Shown here in pieces: positions 12,636 to 24,775 of a stretch of DNA of 64,000 nucleotides (positions are counted from its first letter, which is position 1; every line of letters begins with the position of its first letter). A program made the position numbers and the translations under genes. A model generated the notes under the pieces. That model did not search any database. It saw only the letters and a list, made by a program, of their open reading frames with translations, and was not told the DNA's origin. This DNA comes from Sebastes aleutianus (Eukaryota > Chordata > Actinopteri > Perciformes > Sebastidae): the NCBI GenBank assembly GCA_916700875.1, contig CAKAKS010000060.1:32810804-32874803 (forward strand), read 5' to 3'.

Positions 12636-13200
12636 TAGACTCTCTATCGCTGCAATCCCTAGACCCTCTATCACTGCGATCCCTAGACCCTCTATCGCTA
12701 CAATCCCTAGGCCCTCTATCGCTGCGATCCCTAGACTCTAGACTCTCTATCACTGCGATCCCTAGACTCTCTATCGCTGCGATCCCTAGACTCTCTATCG
12801 CTGCGATCCCTAGACTCTCTATCGCCGCGATCCCTAGGCCCTCTATCGCTGCGATCCCTAGACTCTAGACTCTATCGCTGCGATCCCTAGACTCTAGACT
12901 CTCTATCGCCGCGATCCCTACACTCTCTATCGCCGCGATCCCTAGGCTCTCTATCGCCGCGATCCCTAGACTCTCTATCGCCGCGATCCCTACACTCTCT
13001 ATCGCCGCAATCCCTAGACTCTCTATCGCTGCGATCCCTAGGCCCTCTATCGCTGCGATCCCTAGACTCTAGACTCTCTATCACTGCGTTCCCTAGACTC
13101 TCCATCGCTGCGATCCCTAGGCCCTCTATCGCTGCGATCCCTAGACTCTCTATCGCCGCGATCCCTAGACTCTTTGTCGCCGCAATCCCTAGACTCTCTC
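12636..13200. repeat. 24-bp minisatellite, about 23 units
   Basis: The unit is close to agactctctatcgctgcgat plus ccct. It carries variants (atcgccg, atcactg, ggccctc) and a few inserted agactct hexamer-like extras. The unit length is a multiple of three, so both strands read open as repeated RLSIAAIP or SLGIAAIE peptides. Those 90- and 108-codon frames are artefacts. There are no unique spacers, so it is not CRISPR. Confidence 0.95.
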
Positions 13201-14164
13201 TCTCAAAAATCATTCATACCAGTACTTCAAATGCGTACCTACTTGCCTAACTTGCACTCACCTAACCTAGATGATCTACTTAGATGTAGAGGCAGGTGTG
13301 GTGTTGAGTGAAGCTACAATGGTCAGGAGTGCAGCATATCGAGCAATGTGTGATGAAATATTGGGGGGGACATCTGGCACACTGTCGGACTCGGGTGACG
13401 TCATCATGGCTGAGCGTGGTCCGATAGCTGTAGTATAACAGGTGAGGCTGAGTACTGGATAATTGAAGTCGGGCCACATTGGGCATGATGTACAGGATGT
13501 GGCCCACATCTGGAAATAAAAGATTCGGGCCAATAGCAAATGTACGCATTCGCTTCCCAGAGGTGAGGAGAGAGGCAGTCTGAGTCTGAGTATTGCGAGA
13601 GTCAGATGTCTGAGATGAGCTTCAACGTGGCGGCGCCCTATTGCTGAGAAGCACAGCAATAGCTAAAACAAAGTATATTCTAAAAAATATAAATAAATCC
13701 CCAAAACATTATGTATTTACTGCTCCAGAATGAATGCAGATGTAATGTATACATGTCTATTGTTGAAACGGAGAAATTGCATGGAGAAATTAAATCTCAC
13801 CTGGAAGAACACCTGAATGCTTAGTTCTACTTAGAACATGAGGTAATGGTGCACTCTGGTGGTCAAAATAAGTATTACAACAACAAACATTTCAGCCTCA
13901 AAAAACAATTTCCTCCACCTGTTTTCCCTGAGAGGCAAAAGCAAAGGCATCCTCAGCCTGCCTGCAGCCGGAATCTCTCTCTTGTTTGTTTGTTCTTGAG
14001 TCTCTCAGCTCCAAGCCCATTGGTTCCTACTGAAGATGTCAATCTTAAAGCACAGCTCACAAATATATAGTTTATGGCCTAGTGAGTATTACAGTGTACA
14101 TGGGCTTGAGTCAAAATACACTTACACATGATTACCAGGCAGGAAGGGGAAAAACTAAGACAGA
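13201..14164. other. Intergenic, no gene recognised
   Basis: The longest frame (13276-13659, - strand, 127 codons) has no recognisable domain and low-complexity Ser/Leu/Pro composition. A perfect CRE octamer tgacgtca lies at 13397-13404, but nothing around it looks like a promoter. Confidence 0.4.
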
Positions 14165-14725
14165 GTATGTGGGGACGTGCTGGGACAACCCGCTCTCAAT
14201 CCCAACTCGTCAAATACTTACGCTTAATCAGTGCCCCTCGGTGTCTGATACCGATGCACCGAGGTACCATTTAACGTCTGTATGATACGCACCAAGCTTT
14301 CAACTAAATCCAATCTCCCATCTCTGTCATTATTAGAAGGTCAGAGCAACTGGCTGCCTGTCCGCGTAGGGAAGAGGCCGGGCAGATGGACGGGTCAAAC
14401 ACAGACTTTCACCGAGCACACTGCTGTTTGTGTCCCGTGTGAAACCAAGTCAACACTGACTTCTTTTACCTTTAACGCCACCTACGTTACTTACATAACA
14501 AACATACTTATTTTAACCCAAACCAGGATCTGGTAGTTTTGTTTCCTAAACCTAACCAAGTAAACCTAAAAAAACTGAGTAAACCTATGTTGGAAGCGTA
14601 TTTTGAAAAGACTTTGTATCAACTTACACACCGTCCCTGAGGGTAGGGGTACCTAGAGCGTCATAGTTTGAAGCATAGGGCCACTGACCGAGCGTCGGTA
14701 TTATACGAGTTGGCACTGAAAATGT
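14165..14725. mobile_element. Probable MITE with AACCTAA-rich interior
   Basis: The left part has caacccgctctcaatcccaa and a gtgtctgataccgatgcacc segment. The right part has gagcgtcggtattatacgag, roughly the inverted counterpart. Between them are aacccaaacc and cctaaacctaaccaag motifs, also seen at 63238-63345. These features suggest a fish MITE with degenerate ends. Boundaries are approximate. Confidence 0.45.
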
Positions 14726-14729
14726 GTTG

Positions 14730-15090
14730 GCAAACAGTCCGTGGGAAACAAGACCAAACAAGAGGCAAGGGGAACAGACTGAAAATCCAAAAGGGAAAAA
14801 AAAAATGTAAGCAATATCAGGCAGAGTGAAAAGGCTGGAACGCTAAGACGGGGAAGCACAGTGGACATCTGGCAGGAAATGAGTGGACGTGCATGGGCCA
14901 CGAGGGGATAGGTAACAGGTGTGGGAGTCAGGTGATCTGGTGATGGTGGGAAGAGTAGGGTTACTGCAGGGCAGGTGGGAGTGACAGGCTCTGGAATAAG
15001 AGGAGAGTTAGTGGCAAGGTAAAGATCAGCAGAAATGTTATGATTAGCAGACACAGTGACCTTTAATAATAAACCTTTATTACTGTCACC
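14730..15090 (-). repeat. Possible degraded LTR or LTR-like repeat
   Basis: On the - strand the segment carries an AATAAA signal near 15075. It is followed by pyrimidine-rich text such as cacctgactcccacacctgt, a composition seen in fish LTRs. No primer site or matching partner LTR was found. This is a suggestion only. Confidence 0.3.
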
Positions 15091-16404
15091 CAGTGTGTCT
15101 CATGGATTTTTTAATAGTTTTTGGACAACAGCATTATGGCACAGAGACAGAAGATATATCAGGCTTTGAATCAAACGCAGTGTGTGTCAGTAGGATACAT
15201 TCACTGTTGGTTCGGTTCTGCACACGGAATTTGTTGATAAGAAGAAAAACATTAGGCTTTCATCAGATGTATACTTCTTTAATCTTTCTTGACCTCAGTG
15301 GGGATAGCGGGTCATTACAGCAACACAAAATAAAAGCATACCACAAAGAAGGAAAGAACGGACATTATTGACAAAAAGGAATCCGATAATATGAGCAACA
15401 CGTTATGATTTCAGTCAGCCAATCACACTGCAACACATTTTGATTTGATTGTGTCATTGGGATGTATAACTAGTATCTATGTGTAAGCGTGGATGGGGAT
15501 CTATTTGCTGACTAAACTTTGGGGAAACACACGATTGCAGTGAAAAGGGAGAGTCATGACCAGATGCTGCAGCTTTTTTCAATTTGTTTTGAAGACTTTT
15601 CCCTCGTGTTTCCTCCCTGTCACACCAGCCTCTCTTTCTTGCCAGAGCCTTTTGATATAGGAGAATGACAGGGTGGAGCTACGTGGATTTCCTATTGAAG
15701 TTTATGGCATTCATTATTTATCCCATGTGCAAAAGGATTGGAAACACCTGCTTCCTGGCAGCTTTATGACTTCCGACATCCTCTGAGAGAGATACTAACG
15801 ACACTTTCGCAACGCCTCATTTGAGCGTCTCAAATTCTGCATTGTCATGGTATTCTCCCCTCTAAGTCCAGTCGCTATAAACCAACCCATAGACAAAACA
15901 AAAGTCCTCTTTTCTCTCATGAAAAAACATAAAACCACTTAAAATATCAATTTTGTATTATCATTGTATACAGGGTGTTTGTGTGGGGGTGTTGTAGCTG
16001 CTTGGATTGATTACAGTAGGTGATCATGATGTAGGACATAGTCTGTTTTGGAAGTACGGGAACCTCCAACTGCCATCAGGTATTTCACACACTTAATGTA
16101 AGGATCTTAGAGAGGCACATACGTTGAAATGAATGGAATAAGGTATTGGCAGATGAAACACCTACTGGCAATAAGCCATGTACCCCAGAATGCTCTATCA
16201 TTTGAATTGAGCTCACTCTGTGGTTCTATAACGCAACTTATGGGATGGGGTGGGAAGATGCCGGGTGATTTGATCCTTTCAGAGTGGTCAATGACTTTCA
16301 TGTTCACTAGGGGGGGCCTCTTAATTCAGGAAACCACAGGACTGACAAGGTCACTGCAAGTTAGATCAATGGTCCTGTCACCAAAATGAATGCCAAGCAG
16401 ACTT
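15091..16404. other. Intergenic, no gene recognised
   Basis: Short frames only and no tandem repeat of note. The portion next to 16405 might be further retroelement sequence, since the neighbouring gag frame ends at 16405, but I recognise no protein motif in it. Confidence 0.4.
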
Positions 16405-16731
16405 TCAAACGGGCCTCATCGTGATATCCCGCTGAAGCAGAGGAAAGAGGGTCATAGCGACTGCTGCACGGTGAGTTTCTCCCTCAGTAAGGCTACTGCC
16501 ACCCACAGCTTCACTCAGGGTGCCACGGTCTTTTACAGCAATCTCAGGAACCGGAGCCGGCATATCAAGAACCCTCAATTCCACCAATTTACCGACTAAT
16601 TGAGCCTTAAGCTCCTTTTTTAACAATTGTTTGGAGACAGAGATCTTGAAGTTGTCGGCAATAATCCGCAGCTCATCTTTGCGACAATTATCAATTTGTT
16701 CCCAAGTGGGATGAGCAACGAACTGTTTCAA
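16405..16731 (-). pseudogene. LTR retroelement gag-like N-terminal fragment
   Basis: A 108-codon frame whose start (WEQIDNCRKDELRIIADNF, then an LLKKELKAQLVGKLVEL helix) resembles the SAP-like N-terminus of fish LTR-retrotransposon polyproteins. The ATG is 107 bp downstream of the primer-binding site on the same strand, the expected gag position. No matrix, capsid, protease or polymerase follows, so it is a truncated relic. Whether the element is Ty3/Gypsy-like or retrovirus-like cannot be decided from this piece. Confidence 0.6.
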
Positions 16732-16837
16732 ACGAAGCCATCATCCAATCAATAACTAGTTCACTGCAGAGAATCTTTACGGTGATTGTCCACAAACAAT
16801 TTAACAACTACAATTAATCACAGGAATTAATTAAAAT

Positions 16838-16855
16838 ATCCCGGACGAGCCCCCA
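16838..16855 (-). other. Primer-binding site complementary to tRNA-Pro
   Basis: The - strand reads tgggggctcgtccgggat, the classic 18-nt proline-tRNA primer site. It starts four bases after the LTR's terminal CA. Confidence 0.88.
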
Positions 16856-16859
16856 TTTA

Positions 16860-17229
16860 TGTTACGTCCCAGTAAAGTCTAGGGATAAGGAAAGAAACAT
16901 AAGCCGATGTAGTCAGGCGTATAGTGGCCGTTTATTGTCAAGTGGACAATCAAATGAAGCAAAGCGGGATCGAGGAACACAGGCAGGATTGCAGGATGAA
17001 CATGAGTACAAAGCAGACGACCTGACACTGAACGAGGGAAGCACACGGACTAAATACACAAGGAGAGCAGGGTGATTAGAAACAGGTGGAACAAATCATG
17101 GCGGGGCAGACAACAATAAAGGCGGTAAAAAAACAAAGGCAGTAAGCAAAACCAGACGTGACCCAAGAGGTGAGTGACTTTCAAAATAAAACAGGAAACA
17201 AACTACAACAAAAAAACACTACCATGACA
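16860..17229 (-). mobile_element. 5-prime LTR of a proline-primed retroelement (370 bp)
   Basis: On the - strand the LTR begins tgtcatggtagtg and ends gggacgtaaca, giving TG...CA ends. It contains an AATAAA signal (complement at 16931-16936), and the primer site follows immediately. No 3-prime LTR was found to the left, so the insertion is truncated. Confidence 0.8.
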
Positions 17230-19684
17230 GATAGACTCTGGCACAGTTTTACTTCAAAACAATATTATTTATTGTTTTTTATTTATTTAACACTACCATG
17301 TATAGCCATGTTATAAATAAAACAAATATCCCAACAACATTGAAATAGTAATAAACACAATGAATACTGATTAATATTCACATATGACCAAAGAGATCCA
17401 TGTTGAAATGGCTGGAAAAAGTATCATTGTAATCCTCAGAATCAGAGGAAGAGATTGATGTATTATGTGTTGGTGTCTGTCGCCATCTGGTGGCTGAATC
17501 AAAGTGGTAAGTTCAAAACCTCCCCTTACACCAAACTAATCTTTTATTATCCCATGATGGATGCCTGCTTTGTTTCACAGGGTCTTTTTCGTTGTGCTAA
17601 CTTAGAAAGAGTTTTTCTTTTCATGATCAGTTATTTCCCCCATTAACTTTTACTAATGATACTATTAAAGTCAGAGAGAGAAGGAGACTATGTCTGTCAG
17701 CAACAAACACTTTTTACATCATTTATCGTCATTTCCATTCAGTCACATGTGAGGCTGATAGTTCCTGAGCGTCGGGTTTGATATGAGTTACATCAGTTCA
17801 ATTTTCCCTGAAACAGTCAGCCTAATAAATCATTTCCAGTGTCCAAAAGACACCATCATATTCTGGGTTGTTAAATAATGAATTCACAATCAGAATATCA
17901 ATAAATACAGACGCTAGTAATGAATAAATAATATAAAGGCATTGTGCCAGTAGAGATGGTTCCTGAGCCTCTTAGCAGGACTCAGTATAAATACAGACTG
18001 CAGCTGTTATTCATGTGCAGGTGCAGGTAACAGGCTACAGAGAGGAAACACTGCTGCTCTGCCACTGTTAATAACTGTATGTCTTTATTAGTATTAGTAC
18101 AGTTCAGACACAAACTCCATCAAAAGTCTCTACAGCTGTTAAAACCAACTGACAGCTGTTCCAGCTGTGATCAGCTGCTGCTGTCATCAGAAACAGACGT
18201 CGCTTCACGTGACGCTTTAAAGTAAAAAAACATCTAATTTCTCTAAAAACATATTACCTTGTTGACTTGACTTTATTGTTAAAATACTTGGTAATAATAA
18301 TCTGGTTTTACAGATTGTGAAAGCTGAAGACATACTGTATGTTCTATAGATGATTATTAAATAGCGGTGTCTTCTATCTACGTCACAGGTTGGCCTAGCT
18401 GTCGCCCGGAGGTTCTCATCTGGCTCGTCTGGTTTGGACCTGTCAGCTTGGCTTTTTAGGAAGCCAGTAAAATTCCACTAAAGACGCGCATTCGACTGTT
18501 GTTAACTTTGTGTGACACCCAAGCTTTACACAAGGCTCCATACCCTTACACATCCTCTGTTGTCCTGTCAGCCATACGATTGTTCTGGGAGGCTCAGGGA
18601 GACTATGAGCATGCCAGTAAATCAGTCAGAACACCGTATATGTGTGTGTGTATGTCTGAATGTATGAAACTCCACTTCAAAGCCTTGGAAATCCTCCTGC
18701 GAGAGGCCGTTCTAGCTGATACAGAATGAGGCTTGGCCGTCTTTCTTCCCTCTTTCTTCACTCCACATGCACGTCCATCTGTGGTGGTTTGATCTACAGC
18801 GGGGTGCTGTAGGACTGAAGACACTCATGGACGGGGTTTAAGAGGCTGAACCCACAGCAGGGTTCAGAGGGGTTCCACTTCAGAGGGGAGAGAGGGAGGT
18901 GCAGAGGATAGAAATGAATAGCTAGGTAGGAAAGGAAGGTAGTAATGGAGCAAACACAATGAGGTGTGCAAACACAACGAGAACCATCCTGTGCTTTTCC
19001 CAGCAGGTACTTCAGGGATCTCATGGAAACGTGAAAGAAAAGTAATAATATCAGCACCACTTTTTACATTGTTGTCTGTCCTATAATACACTCACCTCGC
19101 AAACAGGACATAATACAATTAATAGTGTATATCCATATTAGTTTGGTAGTTTGGTTATGCAATACAAACAAGCAAGTGTTGATGTTTTAGTGGTGTTGAT
19201 GATGTAAGACCAAGCTAAAGATTTACTGAACTGACACCTGTGGGGGAAAAAAAGAGACAATAGAGAGAGGGGGTAGAGGTTGGATGAAGAAATAAATCTG
19301 AGAAAGAAGGCCTTTGCCTCGACAAATCTCATGCAACGCCTGATGCACCTCGCCATCAGCGTGCCATGTGTGCCTCCCTGCCTACAAACCACTGCTGCTC
19401 AAAGAGACATCAAAGACTCAGAGACCCTGCGCTCTCCATGCGTATGTGAGGTCATGACCAGACTCCTCCTTCATGTTTGCAGAGCTCCCAGACAGCTGTG
19501 GAGGAGAACCAGCCTGGAACGAGCGCTGCAGCCTCCACGTTTAAAAAGGTCAACGGAAGTGACCGGACAATGGGTACTTTGAGGATGTGTCATCTACCAT
19601 AAGGTTCTTCATTATTGCTGGAACACAAACAAAATTTGAAACATACTGGCAACAACAACAAGAAACTGACAGCACAGGGAGCTA
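17230..19684. other. Intergenic, no gene recognised
   Basis: The longest frames are under 90 codons and lack domain character. AT-rich text lies at 17260-17360. Nothing like a promoter, tRNA or repeat end stands out. Confidence 0.4.
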
Positions 19685-20035
19685 GATTTAATAATAATAA
19701 TAAATAATAATAAATTGGATTTATATAGCACCGTTCAAGAAACCCAAGGACACTTCACAAAGAGGGCACACAAAATCATACTGATAAATAAAACAGAGGA
19801 AAAAACTGTAGCTAAGTAGTTAAAGAGTGATGTGTAGGAAGAGTGAGCTGAAGTCAGAGGCCTTGATGAACAGGTGGTGCTAGAGGTGTTTTTTGAAAGT
19901 GTCCAGGGATGAAGCATTTCTTATTTCAGGATCGTAGTTTCCGTGACGGGGTGTAGGGGTGGAGAAGGTCGGTTAGGTACTGAGGGGCATGGAGGGATTT
20001 GTATGTGAGAAGGAGGAGACCTACACTTATGAGGT
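19685..20035. repeat. Interspersed repeat with ATA/AAT head
   Basis: It starts with an (ATA)n/(AAT)n run, then ttggatttatatagcaccgt, aacccaaggacacttcacaa and later gggatgaagcatttcttatt. I recognise this layout as a common fish dispersed repeat (LINE/SINE 3-prime-end type, here with the tail first, so on the - strand). The family is uncertain. Confidence 0.5.
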
Positions 20036-20084
20036 ACCATATATAGTATATAAGTCTAATGCAGTGAGGGCCCAAGTGCAAATG

Positions 20085-20334
20085 TACAACGGAGTATTAG
20101 GGTCACATTGAGGGGGAAAAAAATCTGCGATTTCCAGAATAAAGTCATAATATTACAAGAAAAAAGTTGTAATATTATGAGAATAAAGTCATAACTTTAT
20201 GAGAAAAAAAGTTGTAATATTACGAGAAAAAAGAGTCAATAAAGAATATTATGTAATAATAATATTATTACTTTATTCTCAAAATCTCAGATTTATTTTT
20301 TTTCCCCTCAATGCGGCCCTTATACTCCGTCGTA
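20085..20334. mobile_element. 250-bp MITE with long inverted ends
   Basis: The left end tacaacggagtattaggg pairs with the complement of the right end, tacgacggagtataaggg. The pairing continues into cattgaggggg / cccctcaatg. The interior is a chain of ataaagtcataatatta and gagaaaaaagttgtaat motifs in both orientations, so the element can fold almost fully. Confidence 0.88.
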
Positions 20335-22365
20335 CCGTCATACCATAGACCTACAACAATGATAAATAAAAATTAAAATGTAAACAAAAGACAGTTATTC
20401 ATTTCCATTTTTAAAAATCCACGGGGAGCCACTGGAGAGGAGCTAAAGAGATGCATGTGGCTCCGGAGCTGCAGGTTGCTGACCCCTGGTGTACACTAAA
20501 GGAGTGGACCGAAACACTGGTTCAAAATATGTCAAATGACCTATATTTATATAATCCTGACAAGCGACTTCTAGTGCTCTCGCTAGTGTGAATAATGGCC
20601 AAAGGCTAACCATTGTTATACTGTAGCAAAGGGAGCTTAGGGAGGAGCTTAGGGTGGATGGATGTGCATACAAAGGGAGTGACACCTGAGACAACTTTGA
20701 CACAATAGACAGCTAGGAAGCATTTATTAGAGAAGAGCAACCACGGGGACCTTGGTGTGACGGGTCAGCCATTCATCTAAAGGCATGAGGAGTGCAATGG
20801 TTGTGCCAGAGTGTCGGGTTTCGATTGGCACGGCAGAAGGAAGAAGTGGTTCTCTTCACTGCCTTTTGGGCTAGCACCAGAGTCTTCAAGCAGACTCAAG
20901 CTGCAGCAGGAATCCAGTGTAGTGAACTGAGAGGTTTTGCATTTTAATTTCTTTATTTGAAAAGATAATGCCCATTAAAACATTTCTGTAAATGTGCCAG
21001 TGTTTCAACTGCGGTGCTTTGGCAAAATGTTCAGTTATAGGGGCCTAAAGCTGATGTTTGCCCCCTGGGCTCCCGACTGGTACACAGATATCATGACTGA
21101 TGGGGATGGGATGGCCAAAAGCTCTGAAAATAAGACTTAGTTGCAATAAAGTGTAATTATCCTTTTAATAGTAACTTAACACCCCCTGAAAATCTGGTCT
21201 TTGCTGACCTCCAGTGGTGTAACTTCTCAACTTGCTGTAGTGATGTTCAGTGCTGTGAAGTTACCCTGAAATGCTTGACCGACACAAAGCTACTGAATAC
21301 ATTTACCATAAGTGTTTTACGGTGTGTGGGAGCTGATTTCTTTTGTTTTTAATAAAGGCGCTGCTCATGCGGACACGCCGTTAGTCAAACAAATCCAAGA
21401 TTTGTATTCAACAGGAGACAAAAACACCAAGGAGGTGATCTGTGTGGTAAAGATGATGAAGTTCAACTGTTCTGACGATTAGATAGATAAAATAGATTAG
21501 ATAGATTAGATAGATTAGATAGATTAGATAGATTAGATAGGGTTAAGGTAGGGATAGAGTAGCTTGTCCTGAAAACAAAAAATCCCAGTCCTGTATTATC
21601 CTCATGTCTTCTTGTGGAACAGGTGTTGAAAGGGACATTCAGCCTGAGACACACAAACACACATCTGTCTGTGTGGCTACTGATTTAGTGACACCATCTG
21701 GTTTGCAGCAGCTTCTGGATGCGGAGAGTCAGGGAGTGGCTGTCAGGCCTGATGGATGGCAGGCTTTGGTTGAGCAGAGCGCGGAGGGCCGACACCGGGC
21801 TATATGACAAATAATGAAAAAAGTGGGATTTTCTCGCTGGTACACAGCGGGCTCAGATCACAGAGGAGATGAGGTTGGAGGAGCACATGTCCGATAACAT
21901 CTGACACAATCCAATCAGCTGACGGATGAGTGGAAAAGACATTCACCGTTGAGGCACCTGTCAGGGATTTAACAGCACTTCCTTTTGTAGATGACACTTG
22001 ACACATTTCAACAGACTCAATTTTAATTATAGATAAATCCTTAGAATATGATTTTTTTTACCACTGAAAATAATATAGTTTTTGATATTCAAGGATAGTT
22101 TATTTAATCTGGACCATGACATTATCACTGTTTACTGACACACAGTGAGGCTGTAATGGGGTTTGAATACTAGTAGAAATTGAACTTGTGACTAACTGGG
22201 ATGCAGTGGCGGCTGGTGGAAATGTTTCTTGGTGGGGCTGTGGTGCCACATCCAATCAGTTTCAGCAAACATCCTGGTATGATTTGATGCAAAAAAGTGA
22301 AGGTATCAAAAACACATAACTACTTTTCAGTTAAATAATTAACAATTATTTTATTCCAACAGACG
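20335..22365. other. Intergenic, no gene recognised
   Basis: No protein-like frames. A 9-bp tandem array lies at 21478-21540. Text near 22204 (gtggcggctggtggaaatgt) resembles the start of a dispersed fish repeat. Confidence 0.4.
21478..21540. repeat. 9-bp tandem array (gattagata)n
   Basis: About six to seven copies of gattagata. Read antisense it gives an LSN tripeptide repeat in a spurious 65-codon frame. Confidence 0.9.
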
Positions 22366-22853
22366 AGCATGCGCGCTCACTCCACACTGCAGAAGAGTTA
22401 GTTTAGCTCTGAGAATATCTAGTGAATGTACAGTGGACGTTTGTCCAGAAATAACTGCTGCAGCTCCTCCAGACCAACAGAGGTTTTCCGTGTCTTGTGA
22501 AGTGACGGGGCTCCGCAGAGAGAAACGTTATTGTCTCCGACCAAAACTCCGGCGTCTCCCGTTCCCTCCGGCCGCGGTCGGGAGGCTGAGGCAGGAAAAG
22601 CCAACACTAGGATCAGCATTGATTCATGGAGAGACCTTGGTCTGGTCAGCTAACATTACTGCCAAGCAGCTGAAATATAGAGTGATATTGTGCTTTTAGC
22701 TGACGTTTGTCGCCTCACTGTTTTGAGCGATGCTCGTTCATGTCTATGTAGAGTGAGCAAGCGCGAGCAACCGGACACTGACTTTCGTTGACTTAACGGC
22801 CACAGGTGTCGCTGTTAACAAGCATTTCTGAAAGTTACAAATAGTCCCTTTAA
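22366..22853 (-). mobile_element. Repeat family A, copy b (inverted, truncated)
   Basis: This is the reverse complement of the 5-prime 60 percent or so of the 9711-10498 element, ending at the family terminus (atagtccctttaa at 22841-22853). The inner end is cut off near gcatgcgcgctcac. It lies about 1.4 kb upstream of the tgfb2 start codon and faces opposite to copy c in intron 1, so exon 1 sits between an inverted pair. Confidence 0.85.
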
Positions 22854-24289
22854 TACAAAATAAATATTGACAATTTGTATAATTTTTATTATTATTATTA
22901 TTATAAATAGTAGTAGTAATGTTTTTTTTGTGTGTGACTCTATTGGCCGGCTGTGATGTGAGAGATGGGTTTTTTTTTTGCAGAAAAAAGTTTCCTATGC
23001 CTTGAACTGACCGGCTTTAGGACCCCGCGTGCCAAAGCAGCAGCAGCGGCCAGTGGACCATCAGCCGTTAGACGCAGCGAGCGACTGACTGCTGTTCACA
23101 ACAAGAAGGCTGGTAACGTGGAGTGGAGTCGAGTTGAGTTGTGGAGTTTAGGAGTTGAATTGAAGGGTTTCTCCTCTCCGACAGTGATGAACACCACCTC
23201 GGTTTGAAGCAGACAGAGTGGCAGCAAGAAGGTAACTCTAGTTCCTTCATAAATCTCCTCTAAAAGCCTCCTGAAGTCTCTCCTCCTGACGCGTAAAAGA
23301 CGGCTCGTCCAGCAGCACTACATGGGTTGAGGCAGACGCGTAAAGTCGCTGTGTGCAGTCGCAACGCAAACAAGGAGCTGTTTCTTTGGAGTTACTTTTT
23401 TTTTTAAAAAGAAGACTTTTTTCCATCGTGGAATGGATTCTTGAGTTCAGCTTTTTTTTTCTGAGTTCATGGATGTTTATTAAAGTGGGATTCGTCTGGA
23501 GGAATAAAAACAAAGTAATGAATCTCAGATGAAGACACTGAAGTGTGCTGGATAGAGAGAGAGCTGCTCTGATGAGGTGGAGGTGGAGGTGTGCTGATGA
23601 TAATAAACCTCTCTCCTGTTTTTCATCCATATACAGTATATATATCTCAGATTCGTCTGATGGAAACATTCCTCTGCGTCTTTACGCACTGTTCGTTCAC
23701 CGTCACCACATCTCTCTGTTTATTCTAACGAGACAGTTGAATGGATTTTAATGGATTTTAATGGATTTTCAGGTACACTTTACTGAAACTGGAGAATTTG
23801 AACCAACAGTGCTATTTTTTCAAAATAAATTCATCACAATTAATTTGATAAATGGTATCTATCCTACACAGTGCCAGCTCCAGCTTTTTTCCCCAAGAGG
23901 TTTCAATTGTTTACTAACTTGGTTATCCATGTGAAAAAAAGTCCCACAAAATCCCTTTATTTAATCTTTATTTACTTTGCTGTTTGTTTTGTTTTGGTTT
24001 TTTTTTTCATCTGTAGGCTACTTTGCTATTTTTGTTTTTAATTTTTAATTTTTAAATTTTTAATTTTTTCTTTTTTCTTTCATCTGTCAATACAAAATAA
24101 ATAAGTTATTTTTGTACTTTTCTAACCAAAAGTGTAGTCATCAAGGCAGTATATGTATGAGGATACATGAATATTGTGTGCACAAATGCTTTCCACTTAG
24201 ATTTTTACCCAAAGAAATGCGTCTGAAATCTCTCCAGTGACTATTTTCCTAATTTTTTTTTTTATTATTGGGGATTTTATTGGAAGAAG
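22854..24289 (+). promoter_or_regulatory. tgfb2: Probable tgfb2 promoter and 5-prime UTR region
   Basis: This stretch lies between a repeat copy and the tgfb2 start codon. It contains no credible coding frame. Positions 22990-23120 are comparatively CpG- and GC-rich. An inverted CCAAT (attgg) lies near 22941, and an AT run resembling a TATA element lies at 23637-23645. A tenfold-unit direct repeat of tggattttaa occurs three times near 23744-23770, and T-rich tracts fill 23980-24070 and 24250-24270. Mammalian TGFB2 has a 5-prime UTR longer than 1 kb, so a transcription start somewhere around 22.9-23.6 kb would fit, but the sequence does not fix it. Which of these elements works is inference. 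Confidence 0.4.
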
Positions 24290-24638
24290 ATGAACCTGTG
24301 TGTTGTCAGTCTTCTCCTCCTCACTCTGGATCTAGCCACCGTGGCGCTCAGTCTGTCCACATGCAGCACGCTGGATATGGATCAGTTCAAGAAGAAGCGC
24401 ATCGAGGCGATCCGAGGGCAGATCCTGAGCAAGCTGAAGCTGCCTGGTCCACCGGAGGACTTCCCGGAGCCGGAGGAGGTGAACCGGGACATCGTGGCCA
24501 TCTACAACAGCACCCGGGACCTGCTGCAGGAGAAGGCCAACGAGCGGGCGGCGACGTGCGAGCGGCAGCGCAGCGAGGAGGAGTACTATGCCAAGGAGGT
24601 GCACAAGATCGACATGCAGCCTTTCTACCCGGCGGAGA
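24290..24638 (+). CDS. tgfb2: tgfb2 coding exon 1: signal peptide and start of propeptide
   Basis: First coding exon of transforming growth factor beta 2, a secreted cytokine made as a proprotein whose N-terminal latency-associated peptide (LAP) holds the mature dimer inactive. The exon gives 116 codons plus one base. Residues 1-21 are a hydrophobic signal peptide ending in VALS. The following LSTCSTLDMDQF and KKRIEAIRGQILSKLKL are the hallmark LAP straitjacket of TGF-beta 2. Cys25 sits where the LAP cysteine bonds to latent TGF-beta binding proteins. Asn73 lies in an NST glycosylation sequon. Near the end are EEEYYAKEVHKIDM and PFYPAE. The start is chosen because it begins the signal peptide and has A at -3. 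The donor is GAGA then gtgagt, so the open frame's next codons (S, E, stop) are intronic. Family identity is very secure; paralogue status in a duplicated fish genome cannot be told. Confidence 0.97.
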
Positions 24639-24654
24639 GTGAGTAGTATAGATC

Positions 24655-24673
24655 TGTGTGTGTGTGTGTGTGT
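24655..24673. repeat. TG microsatellite beside exon 1 donor
   Basis: A (TG)n run starts 17 bases downstream of the donor site. Confidence 0.85.
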
Positions 24674-24775
24674 CTGAACTTTAAACACTTCATAGTCCCA
24701 CAGAGCACCTCCACGTGGGCACGTGTGTTTGTGATTGTTTTGGAAAAATCCATCCCATCGTGCTCAGCTGGATGC

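Noticed and set aside
12596..13213. 90- and 108-codon frames of IAAIPRLS-type peptides
   Set aside because: They result from a 24-bp minisatellite whose unit length is a multiple of three.
13397..13404. CRE octamer tgacgtca as a promoter element
   Set aside because: A single 8-bp match 11 kb upstream of the only gene, with no other promoter signals, is expected by chance.
1..22853. Search for rrp15, the upstream neighbour of TGFB2 in mammals
   Set aside because: No exon with recognisable RRP15 sequence was seen. The gene may lie further left or be rearranged in this species.
24268..24688. Alternative frames over tgfb2 exon 1 (124 codons + and 118 codons -)
   Set aside because: They are shadows of the true tgfb2 frame in a GC-rich exon.
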